From Paracoccus nototheniae (GTDB lineage: Bacteria > Pseudomonadota > Alphaproteobacteria > Rhodobacterales > Rhodobacteraceae), in contig NZ_RQRT01000002.1 of NCBI RefSeq assembly GCF_004335005.1, positions 124,001 to 188,000 on the forward strand: DNA of 64,000 nucleotides, written 5' to 3'. Shown one piece after another: positions 44,124 through 53,857 of the stretch; within the stretch, counting starts at the first letter, position 1, and each line of letters opens with the position of its first letter. The notes beneath the pieces are model-generated. The model ran no database searches. It saw only the letters and a list, made by a program, of their open reading frames with translations, and was not told where the DNA came from. Both the position numbers and the translations under genes were made by a program.

Positions 44124-45533
44124 ATGACGCAGGATATCCGCAAGACCGCCGCCACCCCCGCATGGGACAAGGCCGGCTGGCGCGCCTATCCGCGCGTCCA
44201 GATGCCCGACTATACCGACGCCGCCGCCCTGACGGCGGTCGAGGATCAGCTGCGGCGCTATCCGCCTTTGGTCTTCGCAGGCGAGGCGCGGCGCATGAAG
44301 GCGCAGCTGGCCGAGGTCGCAGCCGGACGCGGCTTTCTGCTGCAGGGCGGCGATTGCGCCGAAAGCTTCAGCGAGTTCAGTGCCGACAATCTGCGCGACA
44401 CGTTCAAGGTGTTACTGCAAATGGCGGTCGTGCTGACCTGGGGCGCGCAGATGCCGGTCCTCAAGGTCGGTCGCATGGCCGGCCAGTTCGCCAAGCCGCG
44501 CAGCGCGCCGACCGAGGTGATCGACGGGGTCGAACTGCCCAGCTATCGCGGTGATATCATCAACGGGTTCGATTTCACCCCCGAATCCCGCATTCCCGAT
44601 CCGGCGCGGATGCTGGCGGCCTATACGCAGGCGGCGGCGTCGCTGAACCTGCTGCGGGCCTTTTCGACCGGCGGTTTCGCCGACATGCAGCGCGTCCAAA
44701 GCTGGATCGCCGATTTCGTCGGCGGCCCCGAGGCGGCGCGCTATCGCGACATCGCGAACCGCATCGGCGATGCGATGGCCTTCATGCAGGCGGCAGGCGT
44801 CAATTCCGACACCGCCCATCAGCTGTCCAAGGTCGATTTCTATACCAGCCACGAGGCCCTGCTGCTGGAATACGAAGAGGCTTTGGCCCGCATCGATTCG
44901 ACCACCGGCCTGCCCGTCGCAGGATCGGGCCACATGATCTGGATCGGCGACCGAACGCGCCAGCCCGATGGCGCGCATGTCGAATTCTGCCGCGGCGTGC
45001 AGAACCCGATCGGCCTGAAATGCGGCCCCACCACCACGGCGGACGATCTCAAGGTGCTGATGGCCAGGCTGAACCCGGAAAACGAGGCCGGTCGCCTGAC
45101 CCTGATCGCGCGCTTTGGCGCGGGCAAGGTCGGCGATCACCTGCCGCGTCTGGTTCAGGCCGTCAAGGACGAGGGGGCGAACGTCGTCTGGTCCTGTGAT
45201 CCGATGCACGGCAACGTCATCAAATCCTCGACCGGGTACAAGACGCGGGCCTTCGATTCGATCCTGCGCGAGGTTCGGGAATTCTTTGCTGTCCACAAGG
45301 CCGAAGGCACCATCCCCGGTGGCGTGCATTTCGAGATGACCGGCAAGGACGTGACCGAATGCACCGGCGGCGTGCGCGCCGTCACCGATGAGGATCTGTC
45401 GGACCGCTATCACACCGCCTGCGATCCGCGGCTGAATGCCAGCCAGTCGCTGGAACTGGCCTTCCTGGTGGCCGAGGAACTGCGCGCCCGGCGCGAGGAT
45501 GCGGCCCCGGCCCGGACCGCCGCTGCCAGCTGA
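44124..45533 (+). CDS. Class II DAHP synthase
   Basis: The 469-residue protein is a plant/microbial type II 3-deoxy-D-arabino-heptulosonate 7-phosphate synthase, the first step of the shikimate pathway. Recognisable blocks are [30 protein letters not shown] (with the metal Cys), [27 protein letters not shown] and [12 protein letters not shown]. The length fits bacterial class II enzymes. An AGGAG site precedes the ATG. It is a single gene ended by a strong terminator; aroK and aroB of the same pathway lie about 9 kb further on. Confidence 0.96.
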   Translation: MTQDIRKTAATPAWDKAGWRAYPRVQMPDYTDAAALTAVEDQLRRYPPLVFAGEARRMKAQLAEVAAGRGFLLQGGDCAESFSEFSADNLRDTFKVLLQMAVVLTWGAQMPVLKVGRMAGQFAKPRSAPTEVIDGVELPSYRGDIINGFDFTPESRIPDPARMLAAYTQAAASLNLLRAFSTGGFADMQRVQSWIADFVGGPEAARYRDIANRIGDAMAFMQAAGVNSDTAHQLSKVDFYTSHEALLLEYEEALARIDSTTGLPVAGSGHMIWIGDRTRQPDGAHVEFCRGVQNPIGLKCGPTTTADDLKVLMARLNPENEAGRLTLIARFGAGKVGDHLPRLVQAVKDEGANVVWSCDPMHGNVIKSSTGYKTRAFDSILREVREFFAVHKAEGTIPGGVHFEMTGKDVTECTGGVRAVTDEDLSDRYHTACDPRLNASQSLELAFLVAEELRARREDAAPARTAAAS

Positions 45534-45567
45534 AGCCTTCAGGGCCACGCCTCAGCCACACTCTCAA

Positions 45568-45594
45568 GGCCCCGCCACATGGCGGGGCCTTATT
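45568..45594 (+). terminator. Terminator after DAHP synthase
   Basis: A 9-bp stem (GGCCCCGCC/GGCGGGGCC) with an ACAT loop is followed by TTATTT. The stop codon of the convergent acyltransferase gene lies inside the T-rich tail. Confidence 0.85.
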
Positions 45595-46459
45595 TCCAGC
45601 GGCGATGGACCCAGAACCACTGGTCCATATGGCGCCTGACCAGCATCTCCAGATCATCGTTCAGCGCCTGCATCATCGCGCGCGGCTCGTCCAGCGCGAC
45701 GGGTGCGCCGACATGGACGCGAAAGCTCAGCCCATCGGGCTGGCGGATGCCCGCGATCGGCACCAGCAGCGCATCATAGCGCCGCGCCAGTTCGGCTGGC
45801 GTCAGGACCGTCCGCGTCGGCAGGTCGAAAAACCGCAGCTCGGCCCCCTCGCGGTCATATTGATCGAAACCAAGCGCCAGCCAGCCACCGCCGCGCAAAA
45901 AGCGCAGCATCGCGGCCAGACCCGCCCGCCCGCGCGGAAACATTGGCTCGGCAATGGCGGTGATGGCGGGGACGTAATGGCGGTTGAACGCCTCGTTGTT
46001 CATGGGCCGGTAGAGCGCGCCCACCGGCCAGCCGCGCCCGGACAGGGCGGCGCGCATCGCGTCATAATTGCCGAAATGCGCGCAGGCGAGGATGACCGGA
46101 CGGTTCGCCTCCAGCGCCGCCTCCAGCGCGGGCAGGCCGGGGCCCTCGACCGGGGCGCTCTCGCGGATACGGGCGGTGAATTCGGCCGCCGAATAGATCT
46201 CGGCCAGCGACCGGCCCGCATTGTCGGGCACGGCGCGGACCAGCGCCTCGATCTCGGGGCCACTCAGATCGGGCCGGGCCAGGGTCAGATTGTCGCGAAT
46301 GCGCCGCCGCCAACCGGCCACGGGCGCGATCAGATGGGCGAACACCCAGCCCATCGCCGGCACGCGGCGGCGATAGGGCAGCAGCAGGGCCAGCTGCATG
46401 ATCGCCAGAAAGGCGCCATTGGCCAGCCGGTCGGTCAGCGTGGATCGGTCGTCGCGCAT
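45590..46459 (-). CDS. Lipid A acyltransferase (LpxL/HtrB family)
   Basis: This 289-residue protein has an N-terminal membrane-anchor region (about 15-35 and 40-52) and the acyltransferase motif ACAHFGNYDAM, the H-x4-D/E site. Further family blocks are ALYRPMNNEAFNRHY and LGFDQYDREGAELRFFD. It would transfer a fatty acyl chain from acyl carrier protein to the lipid A precursor or another lipid at the inner membrane. Its start overlaps the end of the EamA transporter gene by 25 bases. Which acyl position it serves cannot be told. Confidence 0.86.
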   Translation of the reverse strand: MRDDRSTLTDRLANGAFLAIMQLALLLPYRRRVPAMGWVFAHLIAPVAGWRRRIRDNLTLARPDLSGPEIEALVRAVPDNAGRSLAEIYSAAEFTARIRESAPVEGPGLPALEAALEANRPVILACAHFGNYDAMRAALSGRGWPVGALYRPMNNEAFNRHYVPAITAIAEPMFPRGRAGLAAMLRFLRGGGWLALGFDQYDREGAELRFFDLPTRTVLTPAELARRYDALLVPIAGIRQPDGLSFRVHVGAPVALDEPRAMMQALNDDLEMLVRRHMDQWFWVHRRWK

Positions 46460-47379
46460 GGTTCCTTTCGGGCCGCGCGGGCCTCACGCGACCAGACATA
46501 GAGGCCCGCGGCCACGATAACCGCAGCGCCCAGAATGGTCCACAGATCGGGCAACTGCCCAAAGAACAACCAGCCCCACAGCCCCGCCCAGACCAGACCG
46601 GTATAGCCAAAGGGCGCCAGCACCCCCGCCTCGGCAGCGCTGAAGGCGCGGACCAGCAGATATTGGCTGGCGGTGCCAAAGATCGCCAGCAAAGCAAAGG
46701 CCCACAGATCGGCCAAGGCGATGGGCTGCCAGAAGAACGGCACGACAAGGCTGGTCGCGATGCTGCCCACGACCGCCGACCACATGACCGAGGTCGCCAC
46801 CGAATCAGCCCGCACGATTCGCGTCAGCAGCGCGCCCGCCGCATAGGTAAAAGCCCCGGCCAAAGGCAGCAGGGCGGCGGGTTGAAACACCCCCACGCCG
46901 GGCCGGATGATCAGCAACGCACCCACCATCGCCACCGCGATCCCCGCCATCCGGCGCGGGCCCAACCGCTCGCCCAGAAACAGCGCGCCGCCAAGCGTGA
47001 TCAGGACCGGATTGAGGTCCATGATCGCGGTCGCCTCGGCCAGCCCGATATATTGCAGCGAGGTAAAGAAAAGCACCACCGATCCCAGCTGCATCAGCGC
47101 ACGGGCGAATTGCGTTCCCGGCTGGCGGGTCCGCAGCAAAGGAACCATCGCCTGACGAAAGATCAGCGCAAAGATCAGCAGATTGCCCACGAAACGCGCC
47201 CAGACCACCTGCGCGGGATGGTAAAGCTGGGTCAGATGCTTGGCCGTCGCATCCATCAGCGTGAACCCCAGAATCGCCGCCAGCAGCAGGGCGATGCCCC
47301 GCGCCTGATCCGATCCGGGACGCCGCAGCCCGTCCCGCTCGCGCCCCATCAGCGCCCAACCCCGCGCAAGCACACGCAT
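46435..47379 (-). CDS. DMT-superfamily (EamA) transporter
   Basis: The 314-residue protein has ten predicted membrane helices in two EamA repeats. The first begins IALLLAAILGFTLMDATAKH, and the second starts at about residue 175 (LPLAGAFTYAAGALLTRIVR). Conserved positions are FTSLQYIGLAEATAIMDLNP and LGERLGPRRMAGIAVAMVGA. Members export metabolites or amino acids; the substrate is unknown. It forms an operon with the acyltransferase gene. A palindromic intergenic repeat separates it from transketolase. Confidence 0.9.
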   Translation of the reverse strand: MRVLARGWALMGRERDGLRRPGSDQARGIALLLAAILGFTLMDATAKHLTQLYHPAQVVWARFVGNLLIFALIFRQAMVPLLRTRQPGTQFARALMQLGSVVLFFTSLQYIGLAEATAIMDLNPVLITLGGALFLGERLGPRRMAGIAVAMVGALLIIRPGVGVFQPAALLPLAGAFTYAAGALLTRIVRADSVATSVMWSAVVGSIATSLVVPFFWQPIALADLWAFALLAIFGTASQYLLVRAFSAAEAGVLAPFGYTGLVWAGLWGWLFFGQLPDLWTILGAAVIVAAGLYVWSREARAARKEPCATTDPR

Positions 47380-47395
47380 CAGAGCGCCGGATCAT

Positions 47396-47442
47396 GGATA
47401 TTTGAGTGAAGAAGAAGGGGCTTCTTCTTCATATCAATATCC
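47396..47442. repeat. Palindromic intergenic repeat, copy E
   Basis: Two inverted arms of 22 bases (47396-47417 and 47421-47442) flank a GGG loop. The inner 11 bp (TGAAGAAGAAG/CTTCTTCTTCA) pair perfectly, and the outer GGATATT/AATATCC pair too. The arms resemble the AAATATCC part of the other copies, so this looks like two head-to-head copies. It lies between the transketolase stop and the EamA start. Confidence 0.7.
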
Positions 47443-47464
47443 CCGCCGGAGGCTTCCCAAAGTC

Positions 47465-49486
47465 TCACAAAAGCGCCGCCGCGCGGGCAGCGACCGCCGC
47501 TGCCGTGATGCCGAAATCGTCGTAGAGTGCGGGCGCCGGGCCCGAGGCGCCAAAGCCCTCCATGCCGACAAAGGCGGACCTGTCCTCGGATCCCCGCTCT
47601 CCCAGCAGCAGCCAGTCCCAGGGCTGGCGGATGGCGGCTTCGATGGCGATGCGGACCGGGCCGCGCGGCAGCACGCTTTCGCGATACTCCTGCGGCTGGT
47701 CGCGGAACAGCTCCATCGAGGGGACCGAGACGACGCGGGTGGCGATGCCCTGCGCCTCCAGCGCCTCGCGGGCCTCGACCGCGATCTCGACCTCGGAGCC
47801 GGTGGCCATCAGGATGACCTGCGCGGCCTTGTCCGAGGCTTCGCGCAGCACATAGGCGCCTTTGGCCGACAGGTTTTCGGAGGTATCGGTCCGCAGCAAG
47901 GGCAGGTTCTGGCGCGACAAGGCCAGCACGGACGGCGTGGCATCCTGCGACAGGGCGATCTGCCAGGCCTCGGCGGTCTCGATCTGATCGCAGGGGCGCA
48001 GCACCAGCGTGTTGGGGGTGGCGCGGCAGATGGCCAGATGTTCGACAGGCTGATGGGTCGGGCCATCCTCGCCCAGACCGATGCTGTCATGGGTCATCAC
48101 ATAGACGACCGGCAGCCCCATCAGCGCCGACAGGCGCATCGCGCCCCGCGCGTAATCGGTAAAGGTCAGGAACGTCCCGCCATAGGGCCGAAAGCCGCCA
48201 TGCAGCCAGATGCCGTTCATCGCCGCCGCCATGCCATGTTCGCGGATGCCGTAATGCAGGTAACGGCCCATGCGATCCTCGGGCGAGAACACGCCCTGAC
48301 CGCCGGTGCGGGTGTTGTTGGAGCCGGTCAGATCGGCCGAGCCGCCGAAATTCTCGGGCATCTCGGCATTCAACACCTCCAGCACGTTCTCGCTGGCCTT
48401 GCGGGTCGCGACCTTGGGCCGGCTGGCCAGCGTCTGTTCCTTGAACGCCTCGATGATCGCGTCCAGACGCGGATGCGGGTCCGACCCAAGGCGGCGGGCG
48501 AAATCGTTGCGCGCATCGTCTGGCAGGCTGTCGACGCGGTCGTTCCATGCGGCGCGGGCGGCGGCGCCGCGCTGACCGATCCGGCGCCAGTCGGCCATGA
48601 TCGGGTCGGGAATGACGAAGGGGGCCGAGCTCCAGCCATAGGCCAGCCGGGTGGCGGCGATTTCCTCGCGGCCCAGGGGCGAGCCATGGGCCTTGCTGCT
48701 GTCGGCCTTGTTGGGCGCGCCGAAGCCGATGATCGTCTTGCAATCGACCAGCACGGGGCGGCCGTCGTCACGCGCGGCCTCGGTCAGGGCGCGGTCGATA
48801 TCGGCGGCGTCATGGCCGTCGCAGGACAGCACCCGCCATCCGGCGGCGGCAAAGCGGGCGCGCTGGTCTGTGCGGTCGGACAGGCTGACGCGGCCGTCGA
48901 TGGTGATGTCGTTATTGTCCCACATAACGATCAGGCGGCCCAGCTTTTGATGGCCGGCCAGCGCGATCGCCTCGTGGCTGATACCCTCCATCAGGCAGCC
49001 GTCCCCGGCGATGACCCAGGTGCGGTGATCGCAGAGATCCGCGCCGAATTCCGCGCGCATCGCCTCTTCGGCGATGGCAAAGCCAACGGCGTTGGCCAGA
49101 CCCTGACCAAGCGGGCCGGTCGTCGTCTCGACCCCCTCGACATGGCCGTATTCGGGATGGCCCGCGGTGATCGCGCCCAGCTGGCGGAAGTTGCGGATCT
49201 GGTCCAGCGTCATCTGTTCGTAGCCGGTGAGATGCAGCAGGGCATAGATCAGCATCGAGCCGTGGCCCGCCGACAGCACGAACCGGTCGCGGTCGAACCA
49301 ATGCGGGGCCGAGGCGTCGAATTTCAGATGGTTGCGAAACAGCACCGTCGCCACATCGGCCATGCCCATCGGCATGCCGGGATGGCCGGAATTCGCGGCC
49401 TCGACCGCGTCCATGGCCAGGACGCGGATCGCGCTGGACAGGTTCCAGTGATCGGGATCGGCTTGGCGGCGGGCGTCGATATCCAT
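47465..49486 (-). CDS. tkt: Transketolase
   Basis: The 673-residue enzyme has the thiamine-diphosphate domain signature ([19 protein letters not shown] near residue 30 and [13 protein letters not shown]), a central pyrimidine-binding domain with [17 protein letters not shown] and a C-terminal domain with [10 protein letters not shown]. It exchanges two-carbon units between sugar phosphates in the pentose phosphate and Calvin pathways. The ATG at 49486 is preceded by AAGGA; 31 extra codons to 49579 are possible but unlike the family. No Calvin-cycle genes are seen, so it is probably the housekeeping copy. Confidence 0.96.
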   Translation of the reverse strand: MDIDARRQADPDHWNLSSAIRVLAMDAVEAANSGHPGMPMGMADVATVLFRNHLKFDASAPHWFDRDRFVLSAGHGSMLIYALLHLTGYEQMTLDQIRNFRQLGAITAGHPEYGHVEGVETTTGPLGQGLANAVGFAIAEEAMRAEFGADLCDHRTWVIAGDGCLMEGISHEAIALAGHQKLGRLIVMWDNNDITIDGRVSLSDRTDQRARFAAAGWRVLSCDGHDAADIDRALTEAARDDGRPVLVDCKTIIGFGAPNKADSSKAHGSPLGREEIAATRLAYGWSSAPFVIPDPIMADWRRIGQRGAAARAAWNDRVDSLPDDARNDFARRLGSDPHPRLDAIIEAFKEQTLASRPKVATRKASENVLEVLNAEMPENFGGSADLTGSNNTRTGGQGVFSPEDRMGRYLHYGIREHGMAAAMNGIWLHGGFRPYGGTFLTFTDYARGAMRLSALMGLPVVYVMTHDSIGLGEDGPTHQPVEHLAICRATPNTLVLRPCDQIETAEAWQIALSQDATPSVLALSRQNLPLLRTDTSENLSAKGAYVLREASDKAAQVILMATGSEVEIAVEAREALEAQGIATRVVSVPSMELFRDQPQEYRESVLPRGPVRIAIEAAIRQPWDWLLLGERGSEDRSAFVGMEGFGASGPAPALYDDFGITAAAVAARAAALL

Positions 49487-49607
49487 GGCGATGTCCTTGC
49501 GGTCTATAAGTGGCGCTGTCGATAAGTGAGGCGGGCGATGGGTTGGCGCTCTGTTAGGGGCTGGGCGGCGGCGTTGCAAGCCGCCCGGGGGCGGTCAACC
49601 CACACGC

Positions 49608-50936
49608 TCAGGCGTCCTCTCGGGCGACCGGCACCAGGGGCCGGATGCGCAGGCGGGTGATGCGGTTTTCGCGCCGGGTCACCACCTCGAACCGATAGCC
49701 GTGAAAGCTGAAGACCTGTCCCTGCTCGGGGATCGACTGTGCCATGTGGATGACCAGACCGGCGACGGTGTTGGCCTCTTCGTCGGGCAGGGTCCAGTCC
49801 AGCTGGCGGTTCAGGTCGCGGATCGTCATGCCGCCTTCGACCAGATAATCCCCGGTGCCGTTGGGCTTGAGGGTCTGATCCTCTTCGGTGTCATGTTCGT
49901 CGGCGATCTCGCCCACGATTTCCTCGATGATGTCTTCCAGCGTGATCAGGCCGCGCAGGCTGCCGTATTCGTCCACGACCAGCGCGAAATGCGTCCGGCG
50001 TTTCAGGAATTCGCGCATCTGCTCGTCGAGAACGCTGGTTTCGGGCACGAAATAGGGCGGCATGACGACATCCATGATGTCGAATTTGCGCGCGACCTGC
50101 GCATCGCCCGCCTCGCGCACGGCGCGGTTCACGGCGCGCAGAAGATCCTTGGCATGGACGACGCCGACCACGTTCTCGCGTTCCTCGCGATAGACGGGCA
50201 GGCGGGTATGGGGGCTGGCCAGCACGGTTTCCAGAATGGTCTCGGGCGGCAGGGATCCGTCGATCATCTGGATCTCGCTGCGGTGGCGCATGATTTCCTC
50301 GACCGTGCGGTTGCCCAGATCCAGCGCACCCAGCAGACGGTCGCGGTCCTCTTTGTTCACCGCGCCCTGCGCGTGGCCGATCGACAGCGCGCCTTCGATT
50401 TCCTCTTCGATGGAAAACATGTGTTTGCCGGGATCGGTCTTCAGGCCGGCGATGGACAGCATCAGCCCGACGATGGCGCGGACCACGGTGACGATCGGCG
50501 CCAGCAGGATGGTCAGCAGGCGGATCGGCCGGGCCACGAGGCTTGCGACCTTTTCCGGGGCCGAGATGGCATAGGTCTTGGGCATCACCTCGGAAAAGAT
50601 CAGCACCAGCACGGTCATGACCAGCGTGGCGATGGCCACGCCGCTGGCACCCAGCAGCCGGGTGAACAGCGCGGTCGCCAGACTGGCGGCCAGAATGTTG
50701 ACGACGTTGTTGCCCAGAAGAATGGCACCGATCAGCTTTTCGCTGTCGGCGGTGACCTTGACGGCGGCCTCGGCGCCGGTGTCGCCCTTGTCGGCGCGGG
50801 CGCGAAGCTTGGCCTTGCTGGCAGCCGTCAGCGCCGTTTCCGAGCCGGAAAAGAAGGCCGAGAGGATCAGGCAGATCAGGATGGCGCCAATGGTCAGAAA
50901 GGCGGCGAAATCTAAGGCAGAGGATGCGTCGTCCAT
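49608..50936 (-). CDS. CNNM/CorC-family (hemolysin-like) membrane protein
   Basis: The 442-residue protein has an N-terminal DUF21/CNNM membrane domain (about 10-190, with CLILSAFFSGSETALTAASK). A CBS pair follows (about 210-340, including HTRLPVYREERENVVGVVHA and TLEDIIEEIVGEI), then a C-terminal CorC/HlyC domain (about 355-435). Members move magnesium or cobalt or help in magnesium homeostasis. The neighbouring xerD, aroK and aroB genes are its frequent companions in Rhodobacteraceae. It starts 10 bases after the end of xerD. Confidence 0.93.
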   Translation of the reverse strand: MDDASSALDFAAFLTIGAILICLILSAFFSGSETALTAASKAKLRARADKGDTGAEAAVKVTADSEKLIGAILLGNNVVNILAASLATALFTRLLGASGVAIATLVMTVLVLIFSEVMPKTYAISAPEKVASLVARPIRLLTILLAPIVTVVRAIVGLMLSIAGLKTDPGKHMFSIEEEIEGALSIGHAQGAVNKEDRDRLLGALDLGNRTVEEIMRHRSEIQMIDGSLPPETILETVLASPHTRLPVYREERENVVGVVHAKDLLRAVNRAVREAGDAQVARKFDIMDVVMPPYFVPETSVLDEQMREFLKRRTHFALVVDEYGSLRGLITLEDIIEEIVGEIADEHDTEEDQTLKPNGTGDYLVEGGMTIRDLNRQLDWTLPDEEANTVAGLVIHMAQSIPEQGQVFSFHGYRFEVVTRRENRITRLRIRPLVPVAREDA

Positions 50937-50946
50937 GGGTCCTTGG

Positions 50947-52023
50947 TCAGTTGGGGGTCTTGGAAATCGTATCGGACAGCGGGTCCGGCAAGGGCAGGGG
51001 CGCGGCGTCGGGCAGGGGTGCCAACGCTGCGATGTCCGGCAGGATGGTCACCGGCGCTGCAATGGTCGCCGGGGCAACGCCGGCCAGCGGATGATGGTTC
51101 AGCACCAGATCGCGCATGCGCTGGTCCAGCACATGGGTATAGATCTCGGTCGAGCCCAGATCGGCATGGCCCAGCAGCATCTGGATGCTGCGCAGATCGG
51201 CGCCGCCCTCCAGCAGATGGGTGGCAAAGGCGTGGCGGATGACATGCGGTGTCACGCGGGCCAGGTCGATCCCGGCGGCCACCGCCATCTGTGCCAGCAG
51301 GCGCGAAAAGCTTTGTCGGGGCAGGTGGCCCGCCGCCCCCGGTGCGGGAAACAGCCAGCGCGCGCCGCGCCCGGCCAGCAGGCGGTAAAGGGCGCTGCCT
51401 TCGGGCGCCTTGTCGCGCAGGGCCAGCCAGTCGGCCAGCGCGCGCCGCGCCGCGCCGCCCAAGGGCACCATGCGTTCCTTGCCGCCCTTGCCGCGAATGA
51501 CCAGCGCCGCAGGATCGCCCCGGCAACCCGCGACGGGCAGGCTGACCAGCTCGCTGACCCGCATGCCGGTGGCATAGAGCATCTCGATCAGGCACAGGTT
51601 GCGGGTGCGGTCGGTGGGGGTGCGCCCGATCATCGGGGCTGCGGCCAGCAGCGCGCCGATCTGGTCGCGGTCCAGCGTGCGGGGCACGCGCTTGGCCCGG
51701 CCCGGGCCTGCGATGCGGATGGCGGGGTCATCCTCGCGCCAGCCCTCGTCCAGTGCGAAACGGGTGAACTGCCGGATCGCCGACAGGCGCCGGGCGCGGG
51801 TGGCGCGCGACAGGCCCTGCGCATCGCAATGGGACAGATAATCCTCGACCTGATCGCGGCTGAGCGCGGCCAGAGACAGGCCCCGATGCCCCAGCCAATC
51901 CGACAGGTCGCGGAGATCGCGACCGTAAGCCAGCAGCGTGTTGCGCGCCGCCCCGGCCTCGGCGGCCTGCGCATCCAAAAAGGCCGAGATGGCCCCATGG
52001 TCGCTGCGGGTGTGATCGCTCAT
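50947..52023 (-). CDS. xerD: Site-specific tyrosine recombinase XerD
   Basis: The 358-residue protein has an N-terminal SAM-like DNA-binding domain (about 10-95) and a catalytic domain with all six active residues: Arg155 (ATGMRVSEL), Lys182 (GKGGKERMVPL), His260 and Arg263 (HVIRHAFATHL), His286 (LGHADLGSTEIY) and Tyr295. It resolves chromosome dimers at dif with XerC. The extra C-terminal tail of about 45 residues after LVLNHHPLA is Ala/Pro-rich and is not typical. Housekeeping neighbours argue against a phage integrase. Confidence 0.92.
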   Translation of the reverse strand: MSDHTRSDHGAISAFLDAQAAEAGAARNTLLAYGRDLRDLSDWLGHRGLSLAALSRDQVEDYLSHCDAQGLSRATRARRLSAIRQFTRFALDEGWREDDPAIRIAGPGRAKRVPRTLDRDQIGALLAAAPMIGRTPTDRTRNLCLIEMLYATGMRVSELVSLPVAGCRGDPAALVIRGKGGKERMVPLGGAARRALADWLALRDKAPEGSALYRLLAGRGARWLFPAPGAAGHLPRQSFSRLLAQMAVAAGIDLARVTPHVIRHAFATHLLEGGADLRSIQMLLGHADLGSTEIYTHVLDQRMRDLVLNHHPLAGVAPATIAAPVTILPDIAALAPLPDAAPLPLPDPLSDTISKTPN

Positions 52024-52033
52024 CGGGTGCCGC

Positions 52034-53548
52034 TCATGGTGTCGCCGCGGCTTGCTGGGTCATCTGCGCGATCAGTGCCACCTGAGCCTCGGCCCGGTCG
52101 GCATCCTCGGGCAGGCCAAGGGCGCGCAGCATGGCGATGCCGCGCCCGGCGCGGGCCAGATCGCCCTCGATCGCGGCATCGATATCGGTCATGGCGCCCA
52201 GCAGCGCCTCGCCCTTTTGCGCAGCGGGAGGGGTGGGGACGGGGGCCGCCATCTCGGGTGGCAGATCGGGGATGGTGCCGCCGGGCAGGCCCACCCATCC
52301 GCGCAGCAGCCCCGCCACCTCGGCGGTGCGGGGATCGGCGATGTCGGGCGGCAGGTCGGCGGCCACCATCCCCGCCAGCAGATCGGCCATGCCCGCCAAG
52401 CGGAATTCGTCAAAGGCGCGGGGCAGGGCCTGTGTCAGATCGCCCCCGGCCAAAGCGGCCTCCAGCGTGCGCATGACGCTGGCGCGTTCCCAGACCCCGC
52501 CCGACGCCGCGGGCCGCTGTTCGCCATAGATCGCGCGCAGTTCGGTGGGCGGCAGGGCGCCGGCGCGGGCCAGACGCTCGGCCGCCTCCAGCCGGGCCTT
52601 GAAACCGCCGTTCAGCCGCAGATCCGATTGCGCAAAGGCCACCGGCAAGGGCAGGGTGGGCAGGGGCTGGCCCACGGCCTCGTGGATGCGGAATTCCAGC
52701 GGCGTGATCCGATCCGCAGGTTCCAGCAGATGGGCGCTGTCGACAAAGGCATCGTCCAGAAAATGCGTCAGCAGGATCGCCTGCCGTTCGTCGATCAGCC
52801 CAAGCGTTTCCGCCCCGTGCAGGCTGACGGCGGCGGCGGCCCAATCGCCGGTCTGCGCCAGACAGAAGATGCGCGCGGCAAAGCTGGGCGCGATGCCGGG
52901 GGTGCCGTTCATGATCGCGCAGGCGCGGCTTTCATCGCCCTCCAGCAGGGCGATGTCGAACAGGCGTCGAAAGATCTCGGGCTGGCCGGGACCGGCGGCG
53001 GTCAGCAGGGCCTGCGCCTCGTCCAGCGCGCCCATGTCCAGCAGACGGTCGGCGCGGGCCAGAAACAGCTGCCCCCCCAGACCGGGGGCGACACCCGGCG
53101 CAACGCTATCGACGGCGCCGGTGGGCGGGGCCAGCTGCGCGGTCAGCACCCGGCGCAGCAGCGCCTGCATGGATTGCAGGCGGGCGGGCGTCGACAGCAC
53201 CATCTGCGCCAGCCGGGCCGGATCGCTGCCCGCCCACAGATCGACCGGAACGCCCGCGCGGCGCGGGCTTTGCGTGCCGGTATGGTCGGGATCGCCCTGA
53301 TCCAGCCGGGTCACCTGCACCGGGCCCACCGCGCCGCTGGTCGCGGTGGGCTGGGGCCTGCCGCCGGGCCGGTCGGGTGGGCGCACATCGCCCGGACGCC
53401 AGGCCGAGCTTTCGCGCAACGGCCCGCGCACACTGCCCGACAGCCAGTCGCTGGCCGACAGCGGCTGGCTTTGCGCCATGACCGCTTGCGGCGATCCGCC
53501 AAGGGCCAGCAACAGGGCCAGTCCGGTCAGAAAGGGACGATCAATCAT
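52034..53548 (-). CDS. Secreted Ala-rich helical protein, unknown
   Basis: This 504-residue protein has a signal peptide (about 1-25, ending AVMAQ) and a long, mostly helical, Ala/Leu/Pro-rich mature part. Short helical segments (ARLAQMVLSTPARLQSMQAL, LFLARADRLLDMGALDEAQA) suggest tetratricopeptide-like packing, but no repeat can be called by eye. I do not recognise a family with certainty. It lies between xerD and a 63-residue membrane protein gene that overlaps its start by 8 bases, so the two are probably coexpressed. Conserved neighbours suggest an envelope role. Confidence 0.75.
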   Translation of the reverse strand: MIDRPFLTGLALLLALGGSPQAVMAQSQPLSASDWLSGSVRGPLRESSAWRPGDVRPPDRPGGRPQPTATSGAVGPVQVTRLDQGDPDHTGTQSPRRAGVPVDLWAGSDPARLAQMVLSTPARLQSMQALLRRVLTAQLAPPTGAVDSVAPGVAPGLGGQLFLARADRLLDMGALDEAQALLTAAGPGQPEIFRRLFDIALLEGDESRACAIMNGTPGIAPSFAARIFCLAQTGDWAAAAVSLHGAETLGLIDERQAILLTHFLDDAFVDSAHLLEPADRITPLEFRIHEAVGQPLPTLPLPVAFAQSDLRLNGGFKARLEAAERLARAGALPPTELRAIYGEQRPAASGGVWERASVMRTLEAALAGGDLTQALPRAFDEFRLAGMADLLAGMVAADLPPDIADPRTAEVAGLLRGWVGLPGGTIPDLPPEMAAPVPTPPAAQKGEALLGAMTDIDAAIEGDLARAGRGIAMLRALGLPEDADRAEAQVALIAQMTQQAAATP

Positions 53549-53732
53549 CGGCAGGGGCCGTGGGGGTCGTTCCGGGGCTGGGCGTCGCGCTGGCCGAGGT
53601 GGCCGCGCCGTCCATCGGCAGCGGGCTGCGCACCTCTTGCCGGGTGGGGGCCATGTCGCCGAAATAGGCGTATCCCGCCAGCCCGATCAGCCCGGCCAGA
53701 ATCAGCACCACCAGCAGTTTCAACATCCGCAT
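53541..53732 (-). CDS. 63-residue membrane-anchored protein, unknown
   Basis: This short protein has one membrane helix (about 4-24, LKLLVVLILAGLIGLAGYAYF) and a Ser/Pro/Thr/Ala-rich tail of about 35 residues, so it is probably a periplasm-facing anchor. Its last 8 bases overlap the start of the longer unknown gene, so translation is coupled. No family was recognised. It is divergent from aroK. Confidence 0.7.
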   Translation of the reverse strand: MRMLKLLVVLILAGLIGLAGYAYFGDMAPTRQEVRSPLPMDGAATSASATPSPGTTPTAPADD

Positions 53733-53857
53733 TGTCCATCGCCTTTGCTCGACCAGGTTTCATTGGTCCGGGGCCGCTATCGGGCCGGTTCGGGGCGAAT
53801 ATAGATGGCAATTTCCGAAAGATCACGTCATTCAGTCACCCGATTGGGGAGACAGGG

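Noticed and set aside
47402..49525. 707-codon plus-strand open frame
   Set aside because: It is antisense to transketolase; the G+C-rich third positions create such open shadows.
50947..52023. Tyrosine recombinase as a sign of a mobile element
   Set aside because: The sequence fits housekeeping XerD, the neighbours are core genes and no attachment repeats or cargo were seen.
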